From contig JBFXAM010000030.1 in the NCBI GenBank assembly GCA_050184295.1, positions 1-44,471 of the forward strand: a stretch of DNA of 44,471 bases, read 5' to 3'. Shown piece after piece: positions 25,220 through 33,077 of the stretch. This stretch comes from JBFXAM01 sp050184295 (GTDB taxonomy: Bacteria > Planctomycetota > Phycisphaerae > UBA1845 > Fen-1342). The first letter of the stretch is position 1; every line of letters begins with the position of its first letter. Position numbers and translations under genes: made by a program. The notes below the pieces were generated by a model. The model was not told where the DNA came from. It ran no database searches and saw nothing but the letters and a program-made list of their open reading frames with translations.

Positions 25220-27073
25220 CTAAGCGCCATGCAGCAACACGCGAATGAACGCGTCGATGTCGAAGTTGTCGACATGATGGTCGTCGTTCACGTCGGCGTG
25301 GGAGATGTCGCAGTTCGGGTAATCCGCCGCGTAGACGTCGGGGTGCGCGAGCGCGAGCACGAACGGATCGACGTCGAAATTATTCACGAGCCCGTCGCAG
25401 TCCATGTCGCCGACAGCGCGGCGTTCATAGGCGCCCATGTCGGTGATCGGCGGCGGGCCGGCGCCGCTGTCCGGCGCAGGGTCGTCGCGGAAGCGTGCGT
25501 AGCGGGTCAGGTCGAGCGGCGTGGGTTCGGTCGTGTTCCCGTCATTGTCGAGGTCGGCGCTGTCGGCGGGGACGAGCAGGTTGCTGCCGGCGTCGAGACA
25601 CGGGGAGCCGTACTGCAGGCGCAGGTCGTCGTCGGGCGTGCCGGGCATGCCGTCGGGTCCGGCGGAGTCGCGAAACCGCGGGTTGGCGCCGAGGTTTCCC
25701 ATGCCGCCGAGCGCGCCGGTGAGTCCGTCGATGGTGCAATAGTCAACGGCGGCGGTTGTGTTGGAACCGATCCTAATCTGCGCGCTCTCGCCGCCGCCGG
25801 CGCTGTCCGTGTTGTTCCAGAGGATGTTGTTGGCGAGTGTCAATGCGAGCGTCTCAACGCCGACGGAGGCCTCGCCGATGACACCGCCGGCGTTCCCAGC
25901 GGCGGCGTTGTTGGTGAGCGTCGAATTGACTAGCGCCATACGGGACTGCCCGGGCCTGCCACGGACATCGGACACAAAGACCGCGCCGCCGCCTCCCGTG
26001 GCGACGTTTCCGTTGAAGCGAGAATTCGTGATTTCGACATCGAAGACTCGCGCAAAGTCAAAATCCCGCACGATGGAAATCGCACCGCCGTCGAGCGCAC
26101 GATTGCGCTCGAACCGACAATTGAGGAGCGCGACCCGCCGCGATGGGGCGAACGCAACCGCGCCGCCGCGCTGTGAGGCCACATTGTCCTCAAAGCTGCA
26201 CTCAACCATCGACGCAAGATACAGCGCATAGCTGGATTCAACGGCCCCGCCTTGCGCTGCACGATTTCGCCGAAACACGCAACGGCTGATAGCATACTCA
26301 TCGATGTTCGGCATGTAGACGGCGCCCCCCGACGCAGTCGCCGTATTGTCCTCAAAGACACAGTCGCGCACCGTGGCGCGCACGCTCCGGCCGAAGTACA
26401 TTGCGCCGCCAGTTTCGGCCTGGTTCTGCGTGAAGCGGCAATTCTCCACCGTCAGGATGGGCGAAGCGAATGCGATGTAGTGTAATATGGCGCCGCCATA
26501 GGTCGCCCTGTTTTCCTTGAGCAGGCAGTTTCGGATAACAAGGTTCGGTCCATGAGAACCGAAACTGTAGATTGCAGCCGAGTCGCCCGCAGTCGACAGC
26601 GGGTATGACCCGCGGACTGTAGACCCGTCGAGCGTGACCGTGGTTCCTTCCAGCGCCCATGGGCTCACAATCGTCTGGCTGTTGTCCGCGCGGTTGGCGA
26701 AGTCGGGGCCGTCGTCGCCCAGCAGGTCGCCGCTCAGGATCGTCTCGTTCGCCACCCAGTCGCGCTGGTCGCGCTGCGTCTCCACACCCGCGAAGCCGCC
26801 ATACACCGGCTGGTCGGCGTTCAGGAGAAACGAGCGCGCGCGATCGCCGGTGCCTTCGTCGGGACGATACACGCCGGCGGCAACCCAGACTTCGCCGCCG
26901 ACGCCTTCACGCAGCGCGAGCGCGAGGTCGTGATACGCGGTCGCCCACGTGGCGCCGTCGCCGCCGGGCGCGGCGTCCGCGCGAACGTGGATGACCTGCC
27001 CGCGAACCGGACCACACCACGACAACACCACAACCAGGACGGAAACGAGTTTTGCAGAATTCGGGCCGGACAT
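25220..27073 (-). CDS. secreted parallel beta-helix protein with C-terminal dockerin-like tail
   Basis: 617 residues. The signal peptide is MSGPNSAKLVSVLVVVLSWCGPVRGQ. The family start IHVRADAAPGGDGATWATAYHDLALAL and GEVWVAAGVYRP are typical of secreted polymorphic-outer-membrane/right-handed beta-helix proteins. A run of NCxFxxNxAxxGGAxx coils (about residues 175-430) forms the helix. The C-terminus has two calcium loops, DMDCDGLVNNFDVDPFV and DVNDDHHVDNFDIDAFI, close in sequence to those of the heme protein at 17338-19809. The ATG at 27073 is supported by GGAGGT 7-8 nt upstream; the longer frame lacks this. Ligand or substrate unknown; an adhesin or polysaccharide-binding role is inferred from the fold only. 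Confidence 0.8.
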   Translation of the reverse strand: MSGPNSAKLVSVLVVVLSWCGPVRGQVIHVRADAAPGGDGATWATAYHDLALALREGVGGEVWVAAGVYRPDEGTGDRARSFLLNADQPVYGGFAGVETQRDQRDWVANETILSGDLLGDDGPDFANRADNSQTIVSPWALEGTTVTLDGSTVRGSYPLSTAGDSAAIYSFGSHGPNLVIRNCLLKENRATYGGAILHYIAFASPILTVENCRFTQNQAETGGAMYFGRSVRATVRDCVFEDNTATASGGAVYMPNIDEYAISRCVFRRNRAAQGGAVESSYALYLASMVECSFEDNVASQRGGAVAFAPSRRVALLNCRFERNRALDGGAISIVRDFDFARVFDVEITNSRFNGNVATGGGGAVFVSDVRGRPGQSRMALVNSTLTNNAAAGNAGGVIGEASVGVETLALTLANNILWNNTDSAGGGESAQIRIGSNTTAAVDYCTIDGLTGALGGMGNLGANPRFRDSAGPDGMPGTPDDDLRLQYGSPCLDAGSNLLVPADSADLDNDGNTTEPTPLDLTRYARFRDDPAPDSGAGPPPITDMGAYERRAVGDMDCDGLVNNFDVDPFVLALAHPDVYAADYPNCDISHADVNDDHHVDNFDIDAFIRVLLHGA

Positions 27074-27435
27074 GATGCGGCACCTCCGCGCGCCCTGACC
27101 CCGTCGATTCATCCTAGCTGCGTGAGCTTCGAGCGACAATCACGAATCGTGTACCGCACACGGGGCTGTTTGCCCGCGGTCCAGCTTTCGGCGCCGCCCC
27201 GCGCGGCATGCACGGTCGTGGGGCCTGCCGCGTGGCGCGGGCCCACCAGAACCCCGCGTGCCACACGCGGTCTCGGGCCCACCGCTTGGCGCGGCGGGTT
27301 CGGAGGGCGCGACACGACGATGCGTGACGGCGGCGGCATTCCACGACCGCCGTGCCGAAGCCACGCAACCTCGCCTTCGGCGGGCTCGAAGGATAGGATA
27401 GCAGCGAGGGGCGACGAGACTTCGGGAGGCTGGTC
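27074..27435. other. 362-bp divergent intergenic region with a direct repeat
   Basis: Separates the beta-helix and TPR genes. It contains two similar GC-rich units of 27 and 26 nt, at 27214-27240 and 27269-27294 (GGTC...GGGxCC...CGCxTGGCGCGG), spaced 55 bp apart. It also contains a 7-bp inverted repeat GCCGAAG/CTTCGGC. GGGAGG at its right end serves the TPR gene. I see no gene. Confidence 0.45.
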
Positions 27436-28443
27436 ATGAATCGCGCTCGGCATTTCGGCGGTCCACTTGCATTCTGGCTGGGAGCGATGACGGCGGCCTT
27501 GGCCGCGTTCGCGGCGCCGCAGACCGGGGCTGAGCCGCCCGGTCCACCCCCCTATGTCATCATCGACGGTCGACCGGTGCCGACCGTGATCGTTCCCCCG
27601 GCGCGCGAACCACAGCGTCCGGCGCCGTCGCGCGAAGTGCGCGCGGCGTCGCCCCCGCGCGAGACTCACGCAACACGCAACCTATGGTCTCCGGAGCGCA
27701 ATGCGACGCGGCCGCGCGTGATCGAGCTCGGCGGCGGCGGACGCGAGTTGCGAACGGCGGACCGCGTCACCGTCGTGCAGCCCGGCGTGACCACCGACGA
27801 CACGCCGCGGGTGTACCTCACGGACCGCCGGACACACGCCGTGTGGTTCGACGCGATCGACCCGCGCGCGTATCAGCAGGCGCTCGCGGACGCGTACTGG
27901 CGCGGGCGCGACGACGCGCAATCCGACGCGCAGCGCCTCGCGCGCGACGAAGACCGGGCGCGGCGGCTGGAGCGCCTCGGCAGCGCGCATCAACGCTCGC
28001 TCGATCTCGGGCTCGAGCAACTTCGCATTGGCGACTATTCCAAAGCCGTGATCGCGTTCGCGCTCGCCGCGGACCTCGATCAAGGCGATCCGTCATGCCG
28101 CATTCACCTCGCGCAGGCGCGCGTCGCGCTCGGCCACTATGACGAGGCCGCCGAGACGCTCCGCCGCGCTCTGCAATTGCAGCCAAAACTCGCGTACATG
28201 GACCTACGGCTCGCGAGCTACCTGCCGAGCGACGCCGCGCTCGGCGAGCAGATCGACCGGCTGGCGGCACGGGTGCGCGAGCGCGAGGCGTCGGCCGAGC
28301 TGCATTTTCTGCTGGGCTATCTGCGGTTTCAGCGCGGCGACTACGGCGCCGCGCACGAGAGCTTCGCGGCGGCGGGTCGCACCCTGCGGCACGACGAGCT
28401 GACTCGGACGTACCTGTCGATTACCAAGCCGCAGAGGAAGTAA
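27436..28443 (+). CDS. exported TPR-repeat protein
   Basis: 335 residues. The N-terminus (FWLGAMTAALAAFAAPQTGA) looks like a signal peptide, followed by a Pro-rich segment (about residues 35-110). A basic/acidic helix (DEDRARRLERLGSAHQRSL) leads into tetratricopeptide-like repeats from about residue 190: GLEQLRIGDYSKAVIAFALAADLDQGD, LAQARVALGHYDEAAETLRRALQLQP and LLGYLRFQRGDYGAAHESFAAA. It is probably a periplasmic protein-interaction scaffold; partner unknown. GGGAGG lies 6 nt before the ATG. It is convergent with the PEP-CTERM gene, with a hairpin between them. Confidence 0.75.
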   Translation: MNRARHFGGPLAFWLGAMTAALAAFAAPQTGAEPPGPPPYVIIDGRPVPTVIVPPAREPQRPAPSREVRAASPPRETHATRNLWSPERNATRPRVIELGGGGRELRTADRVTVVQPGVTTDDTPRVYLTDRRTHAVWFDAIDPRAYQQALADAYWRGRDDAQSDAQRLARDEDRARRLERLGSAHQRSLDLGLEQLRIGDYSKAVIAFALAADLDQGDPSCRIHLAQARVALGHYDEAAETLRRALQLQPKLAYMDLRLASYLPSDAALGEQIDRLAARVREREASAELHFLLGYLRFQRGDYGAAHESFAAAGRTLRHDELTRTYLSITKPQRK

Positions 28444-28492
28444 GCACGATCGGCCCGACCGGGGCGATCGAGAGCGGGCAAGCCACGAAACG

Positions 28493-28530
28493 GCGAACGC
28501 CGGCCGCGCTTGCGCGCCGCCGGCGTTCGC
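28493..28530. terminator. strong hairpin between convergent genes
   Basis: GCGAACGCCGGC (28493-28504) and its exact complement (28519-28530) flank an inner CGCGC-TT-GCGCG stem. Together they give nearly 17 base pairs. No T-run on either side. Its position between the TPR and PEP-CTERM genes suggests a bidirectional terminator. Confidence 0.5.
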
Positions 28531-28679
28531 CCGAATCTCCGACATGGGCCGCGGGCGCGGCGATTGTGCGGTTCGCGCGGACGGTGTCGCCGCTGAGACG
28601 GCGCCGGGTACCGACCGCGGCGTGTGCAGGCAAGACGAGCGTTCGCCGCGAGGCAGCGCGAGCACGTCCTGCGCGGGTG

Positions 28680-29300
28680 CTAGCCGACGCGCCGACGCGC
28701 GCTGTGCAGGCCCGCGAGGCCGAGCAGGCCGAGCAGCACGCCGGTGGGCTCGGGAACCGGATTGCAGAACGCGGCGCCGGTCAGGAAGATCGAGTACTGC
28801 CCGCCGCCCGAACCGCCGGCCCAACCCGCGATCGAGTCGCCGTCGATCGGGCCGTAGACGCCGCCGAACGGAAAGGTCGGGAAGATCAGGTTGCCGCCCG
28901 CGTCCACCGGATCGCGGTCGAAGCCGGAAATGGCGAGATAGTACTCGCCCGCGGCGAGCGTGAAGCTGCCGGCGGGCAGGCGCGCCTGGAGCGTGCCCGA
29001 GTCGTCGTTGGCGAGCACGCCGACGCCGTTCAGGTCGAACAGGAACAACTGCGTGTCGAACGACGCGCCGCCATTGGTGTCGGCCGAGAACGTGCTCGGG
29101 CTGGTGATGCAAATGCGGTACATGTCGGCGCCGCCCGCGAGCGCGCCGTCGATCTGGTCGAGGCTGCCGGCGCCGACCGCGGTCTGGGCCGTGCCGGGCA
29201 GATCACCCGCGTCGCCGACTTCACTCCAGATGCCCGCGTTGGCGCTGGCGGCAAACGCCATCGCGGCCGCGAAGCCGGAAATCAGATGCCACTTCTTCAT
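28680..29300 (-). CDS. PEP-CTERM surface protein
   Basis: 206 residues. MKKWHLISGFAAAMAFAASANA is a clean signal peptide. The body (DQIDGALAGGADMYRICITSPSTFSA, FDTQLFLFDLNG, GVLANDDSG, AAGEYYLAISGFDRDP) matches the DVUA0089-like extracellular domain. The C-terminus VPEPTGVLLGLLGLAGLHSARRR is a PEP-CTERM sorting tail: VPEP, a hydrophobic helix, then a basic cluster. It would be cut and anchored by an exosortase, which is not in this window. GGAGGG lies just upstream of the ATG at 29300. The frame is open further upstream but without a signal-peptide start. Confidence 0.87.
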   Translation of the reverse strand: MKKWHLISGFAAAMAFAASANAGIWSEVGDAGDLPGTAQTAVGAGSLDQIDGALAGGADMYRICITSPSTFSADTNGGASFDTQLFLFDLNGVGVLANDDSGTLQARLPAGSFTLAAGEYYLAISGFDRDPVDAGGNLIFPTFPFGGVYGPIDGDSIAGWAGGSGGGQYSIFLTGAAFCNPVPEPTGVLLGLLGLAGLHSARRRVG

Positions 29301-29337
29301 TCTTCCCTCCCTCAGAGAATGCACCTTATTCGTCTCG

Positions 29338-29460
29338 CGCGCCGACCGAGTCGGCGCGGAGCTTACTTGCGCACACGCGGCGTCGGCGACGCTCGCCGAC
29401 CGCGTCGCGGTGCGATTCAAGCCTGAGCAAAGAACCCCCCGCGCGGACGATCGGTCCGCG
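29338..29460. repeat. cluster of three perfect palindromes upstream of the PEP-CTERM gene
   Basis: CGCGCCGAC-CGA-GTCGGCGCG (29338-29358), GTCGGCGA-CGC-TCGCCGAC (29382-29400) and CGCGGAC-GATCG-GTCCGCG (29442-29460). The first two share the heptamer GTCGGCG in opposite order. They begin 38 bp before the PEP-CTERM start. They may be operator sites or mRNA hairpins. Confidence 0.55.
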
Positions 29461-29662
29461 GCTGTCGACGATTCCCGCTCACGCTCCGCGCCGAAGCGCC
29501 GCGCCGTGTTGAGCGAGTGGCTCGACGAGCAGTGCGGCCGATCCTAGCGAGCCGCGGGTCGTGGTTTCAAGGCAAGTTCATGCGGATTTTCCGCGTCCGC
29601 GGCGTGGCGGCGCGCTGTCCCAGAAAACGCGCGGCGACGGGCGCGCCGCGGCCGTGTCCGAT

Positions 29663-29691
29663 TTGACAAAGCCCGGTAGTGCTCGAACAAT
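29663..29691 (+). promoter_or_regulatory. promoter of the GT2 operon
   Basis: A perfect TTGACA (29663-29668), a 17-nt spacer and AACAAT (29686-29691, 4 of 6 matches). The predicted leader before the GT2 ATG is about 67 nt. Confidence 0.55.
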
Positions 29692-29764
29692 TCCACGCAC
29701 GGACCGGCGACGAAGGGCGCGCGCCGACCGACCGAACTGCACGCCGCCAGACGCGGAGGCTCCC

Positions 29765-30511
29765 ATGCGAGTGCTCGTCGCTGTCCCGGTCTATAACGAG
29801 GAGCGATATCTGCCGCGCGTGCTGTCGGCGGTGCGTCGGCACGGACACGACGTGCTCGTAGTGAACGACGGATCGACGGACGGGACGGCGCGGCTGCTGC
29901 GCGCGGAACGCGAACTCCACACGATCACGCACAGCACGAATCGTGGCTATGGGCAGAGCCTGATCGACGCGTTTGCGTTCGCGGCGGAGCGCCGCTACGA
30001 CTGGGTGATCACCATCGACTGCGACGAGCAGCACGAGCCGGCGCAGATCCCCGAGTTCGTCCGCGCCGCGCGGCGTAACCGCACGGATGTCATCAGTGGA
30101 TCGCGTTACCGGGTCGCGCATCCCGACGACGACGAGCCGCCGGCCGACCGGCGACAGATCAACCGCGTGGTGACCGACCTCCTGCGGCAACTGCTCGGAC
30201 TGCGGTTGACCGATTCGTTCTGCGGATTCAAGGCGCATCGCGTGGCCGCGCTGGAGCGGCTGGCGCTGGACGAGCCGGGGTATGCGTTCCCCCTGCAATT
30301 CTGGGTGCAGTGCGTCCGGGCCGGGCTGCGGATCGAGGAACTGCCGGTGCATCGCGTGTACCGCGACGAGACGCGCCAATTCGGCGGTCGGCTGAACGAT
30401 CCCGCGGCGCGCCTCCAGCACTATCTCGAAGTGTTGACTGCCGAGCTGCGACGACCGGCGACGCGGATTGCGGCGCCGGCGCCGGCTTGCGGGCGAAGCG
30501 CCTGCGAATGA
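29765..30511 (+). CDS. glycosyltransferase family 2 (DPM1/DPG synthase-like)
   Basis: 248 residues with a GT-A fold. VLVAVPVYNEERYLPRVL opens the nucleotide-sugar fold; VNDGSTDGT and ITIDCDEQHEP (D-x-D-like metal site) follow, then ISGSRYR and DSFCGFKAHR. There is no membrane segment. These features match the dolichyl/polyprenyl-phosphate sugar synthase-like GT2 group. The donor and acceptor are unknown. GGAGG sits 5 nt before the ATG at 29765; the open frame further upstream overlaps the promoter and is ignored. Its stop overlaps the next start as ATGA. Confidence 0.88.
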   Translation: MRVLVAVPVYNEERYLPRVLSAVRRHGHDVLVVNDGSTDGTARLLRAERELHTITHSTNRGYGQSLIDAFAFAAERRYDWVITIDCDEQHEPAQIPEFVRAARRNRTDVISGSRYRVAHPDDDEPPADRRQINRVVTDLLRQLLGLRLTDSFCGFKAHRVAALERLALDEPGYAFPLQFWVQCVRAGLRIEELPVHRVYRDETRQFGGRLNDPAARLQHYLEVLTAELRRPATRIAAPAPACGRSACE

Positions 30512-32091
30512 TCGATCGCCGCCGGCTGGTCACGCCGCCCCAGCACCTCGACGTCCTTTTCGAGCCGGCCGGCAGCACGGTGCGGCGCGCGCTGTGCGCC
30601 GCGCCGCCCACGCCGAGCCGCGAGGCGCCGCTTGCGAGCGTGCCCGTGGCGGCGCTGCGCGCCACGCTGCGCGCGAGGCTGGGACTGCGCGGGCCGGTCG
30701 TGGTCACAGGCCACCAGGCGGAGCTCTTCCACGCCGGCGTCTTTGCCAAGTGCATCGCGGCGGCCTTGCTCGCCGAACGGGTCGACGGCACCGCGCTCTT
30801 CGCGCTGGTCGATTCGGATACGCCCAAGACGCGCTTCGCGTGGACGCCGCGCCACACGGCCGACCAGTGGGTGCGTCACCGCGTGCCGCTGCCCGGGATC
30901 GAGACCGGCTTGCCGATGGAGCTTCAGCCCGGCGCGCCGGCTTCGGCGTGGCGGGCGTGTTTTGACGAGCTGGTTTGCCACAGCGCGGCGCCGGCGTCGG
31001 CGTTGTGGGACGCATTCGCCGGCGGCTGGCTGCAAGCCGGCGAAGCGGCGCGCGACGGACGGCTTGATTTCGTCGATTCGTTCGGCAGCGCACTGCGGGC
31101 GAGCGAGCGCGCGCTCGGGTTGACACCGCCGCAGCAAGTGCGCGTCTCCGCGCTGGCCCGGATGCCCGAGTTCACCGCGTTCGCGCTGCACCTGATGCGG
31201 AATGCCGAAGCGGTCGCGGGCGCGTACAACGCAGCGCAGGCGCGCTATCGACAGCGACATCGCATCCGACACCCGCAGCGGCCCGTGCCGCCGCTGGGGG
31301 TCAACGCGGAGCGGATCGAGTCACCGTTCTGGGTGTTGACGAACGAACGGCGGCGCGAGCGGCTTTGGGTGGGGCGCGACGCAGACGCGCTGGTTTGCTT
31401 CGCAGGCGAGTCGGCGCGCGAGCCCTGGCTGCGAATCGCCGGCGAGGCGCGGGGCGACGACAGCGCGGCGGCGCTCGGCGTGCCGCCGCCGGGCGCGATC
31501 GAAGCGATCGCGCGGCTGCGCCCACGAGCACTGACGCTGACGGCAATTCTGCGGCTGTTGGTCGCCGATCTTTTTATCCACGGGATCGGGGGGGCGAAGT
31601 ACGACGAGATCACGGACGAGTTTGGCGCCGAGCTGTTCGGCGCGGCGCCGGCGCCGATCGCTTGCGTAACGGCCACGCTGCACCTGCCGCTGGAGGTCGC
31701 GGTGGCGGACGCTGACGGGATCGCGGAAGCGAGACGGCGGATTCGCGACCTGCGTTTCAATCCACAGCGTTACGTCGCGACCGCGCCCCGCGAACTCGTC
31801 GCGGCGCGCGCTGCGGCAATCGCTCGGGCGGACCGATTGCGGCGCGATTCGCCCGGCGACCGAGGGGCGCGGCGGGCCGCGTGGGAGGAGATTCGCCGAC
31901 TCAACGCCGAGATCGCCGCCGGAGCCGGCAGCGTCGCGGCGGCGCTGGAGCGCGGGTCGAAGGCGGCGGCGGCGGACGCGGCCCGCGCGCGGGTGGCGTA
32001 CGATCGCGAGTACTGCTTTGCGCTACATCCACTCGAGTCGGTCGCGGCGCTGGTCCGACGCATCGGCGCGGCGATAGAATCCCCGGCATGA
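30508..32091 (+). CDS. conserved protein of unknown function, distantly BshC-like
   Basis: 527 residues, no signal peptide or membrane segment. VVVTGHQAELFHAGVFAKCIAAALLAE followed by LFALVDSDTPKTR recalls the N-terminal nucleotide-fold motif of BshC, the presumed cysteine-adding enzyme of bacillithiol synthesis (TGQQxGLFGGPLY...K...A). Length is also similar to BshC (about 540). Another strong segment is LTLTAILRLLVADLFIHGIGGAKYDEITDEF. A coiled-coil-like Ala/Arg-rich tail (about residues 430-500) follows. The similarity is weak and I do not assign a function. It is translationally coupled to GT2 (ATGA) and to the next gene (ATGA). Confidence 0.75.
   Translation: MIDRRRLVTPPQHLDVLFEPAGSTVRRALCAAPPTPSREAPLASVPVAALRATLRARLGLRGPVVVTGHQAELFHAGVFAKCIAAALLAERVDGTALFALVDSDTPKTRFAWTPRHTADQWVRHRVPLPGIETGLPMELQPGAPASAWRACFDELVCHSAAPASALWDAFAGGWLQAGEAARDGRLDFVDSFGSALRASERALGLTPPQQVRVSALARMPEFTAFALHLMRNAEAVAGAYNAAQARYRQRHRIRHPQRPVPPLGVNAERIESPFWVLTNERRRERLWVGRDADALVCFAGESAREPWLRIAGEARGDDSAAALGVPPPGAIEAIARLRPRALTLTAILRLLVADLFIHGIGGAKYDEITDEFGAELFGAAPAPIACVTATLHLPLEVAVADADGIAEARRRIRDLRFNPQRYVATAPRELVAARAAAIARADRLRRDSPGDRGARRAAWEEIRRLNAEIAAGAGSVAAALERGSKAAAADAARARVAYDREYCFALHPLESVAALVRRIGAAIESPA
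32075..32080 (+). promoter_or_regulatory. internal -10 box, possible leaderless start for the SAM-adenosyltransferase-like gene
   Basis: TAGAAT inside the 3' end of the upstream gene, ending 7 nt before the ATG at 32088. The downstream gene is also coupled by an ATGA overlap, so this may be a second, internal promoter. Confidence 0.35.
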
Positions 32092-33014
32092 GCAATCGAA
32101 TGGCGTGCGGCGCCCCGCGCGGCGCCGCACTGATCGGGTGCGCGGCGCTGGCCGGCGCGCTGCCGCTGCTGGCGTGGCCGGGATGCGCGGCGCCCGGGCG
32201 AAACTACGTAGGCGTGCTGACGGACTACGGCACGCGCGACCACTACGCCGCCGTGCTCACCGCGAGCATTCTGCGTGCGAATCCCGAAGCGCGGATTGTC
32301 CCGATCACGCACGACATCGAGCCTTACAACGTCGTGCAGGGCGCGTTTGTGCTGAGCGAGGCGGTGCCCGCGTTCCCGCCGGGAGCAGTCGTGCTCGGGA
32401 TCGTCGACCCCGGCGGCACGGCGCGCAACCCGATTGTCGCGGTCACACAGGCGGGGCACTTGCTGGTCGGACCCGACAACGGGCTGTTCGATCTGCTGCT
32501 GCGGCGCGAGGGAGCGTCGGCGGTATACCTGCTGGAACGCGTCGATCTCGTGGTGTCCAACCGAGAAGAAGGTCCGCCACGCGACGTCTTCGGCCCGGTC
32601 GCCGGCTATCTCAGCCGCGGGCACGGTCCGGAGACGCTGGGGCCGCGACTGGATCGTTGGACACGGGTCGACCTGGCGGAGCCGGCGCGCGAGAACGGCG
32701 TCCTGCACGGCGCCGTGCTGCACGTCGACCGGTTCGGAAACCTGCTCACCAATCTGCCCGGCGCGTGGCTGAAGGAGCACGCGGTCGGAACGTGCTTCAC
32801 CGTCGAGCGCGTGCATCGCGCGCCCGGCGCACAGCCGCTCGCGCGCGCGCAGTGCTCGCGACAGCGGACCTACGGCGACGTGCCCGCAGGCGAGTATGTG
32901 GCGATCGAGGGCGCGAGCCAGCAGGTGGAGATCGCGCGCAACCAAGGCGACGCGGCGGCGGCGCTGGGGATCGAGGTTGGCGACGAAATCGTGTTGCAGC
33001 CGCTCGCCGAGTAG
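32088..33014 (+). CDS. SAM hydroxide adenosyltransferase-like (DUF62) protein with export signal
   Basis: 308 residues. From residue 40 it follows the DUF62/chlorinase-fluorinase family: YVGVLTDYGTRDHYAAVL (D46), ITHDIEPYNVVQGAFVL, VLGIVDPGGTARNPIVAV (D107, R113), VGPDNGLFDLLL, GAVLHVDRFGNLLTNLP and the C-terminal GDEIVLQP. Family members hydrolyse SAM to adenosine and methionine with an Asp-Arg-His triad. The usual FHGRD segment is EGPPRD here, so the His appears to be replaced by Pro. The first 36 residues are hydrophobic (AALIGCAALAGALPLLAWPGCAAPG) and look like a signal or lipoprotein peptide, which is odd for a SAM-using enzyme. The start overlaps the upstream stop (ATGA). Confidence 0.82.
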   Translation: MSNRMACGAPRGAALIGCAALAGALPLLAWPGCAAPGRNYVGVLTDYGTRDHYAAVLTASILRANPEARIVPITHDIEPYNVVQGAFVLSEAVPAFPPGAVVLGIVDPGGTARNPIVAVTQAGHLLVGPDNGLFDLLLRREGASAVYLLERVDLVVSNREEGPPRDVFGPVAGYLSRGHGPETLGPRLDRWTRVDLAEPARENGVLHGAVLHVDRFGNLLTNLPGAWLKEHAVGTCFTVERVHRAPGAQPLARAQCSRQRTYGDVPAGEYVAIEGASQQVEIARNQGDAAAALGIEVGDEIVLQPLAE

Positions 33015-33077
33015 AACGCGGACGCTTGGGGGGGCCGCTGCGGGCTTGTCAACGCGCCATGTGCGACGCGAGACGGA

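Larger units (their letters stand above)
29301..29764. other. 464-bp divergent intergenic region
   Basis: Between the PEP-CTERM and GT2 genes. It holds three perfect short palindromes (29338-29460) on the PEP-CTERM side and a consensus-like promoter (29663-29691) on the GT2 side. No gene seen. Confidence 0.55.
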
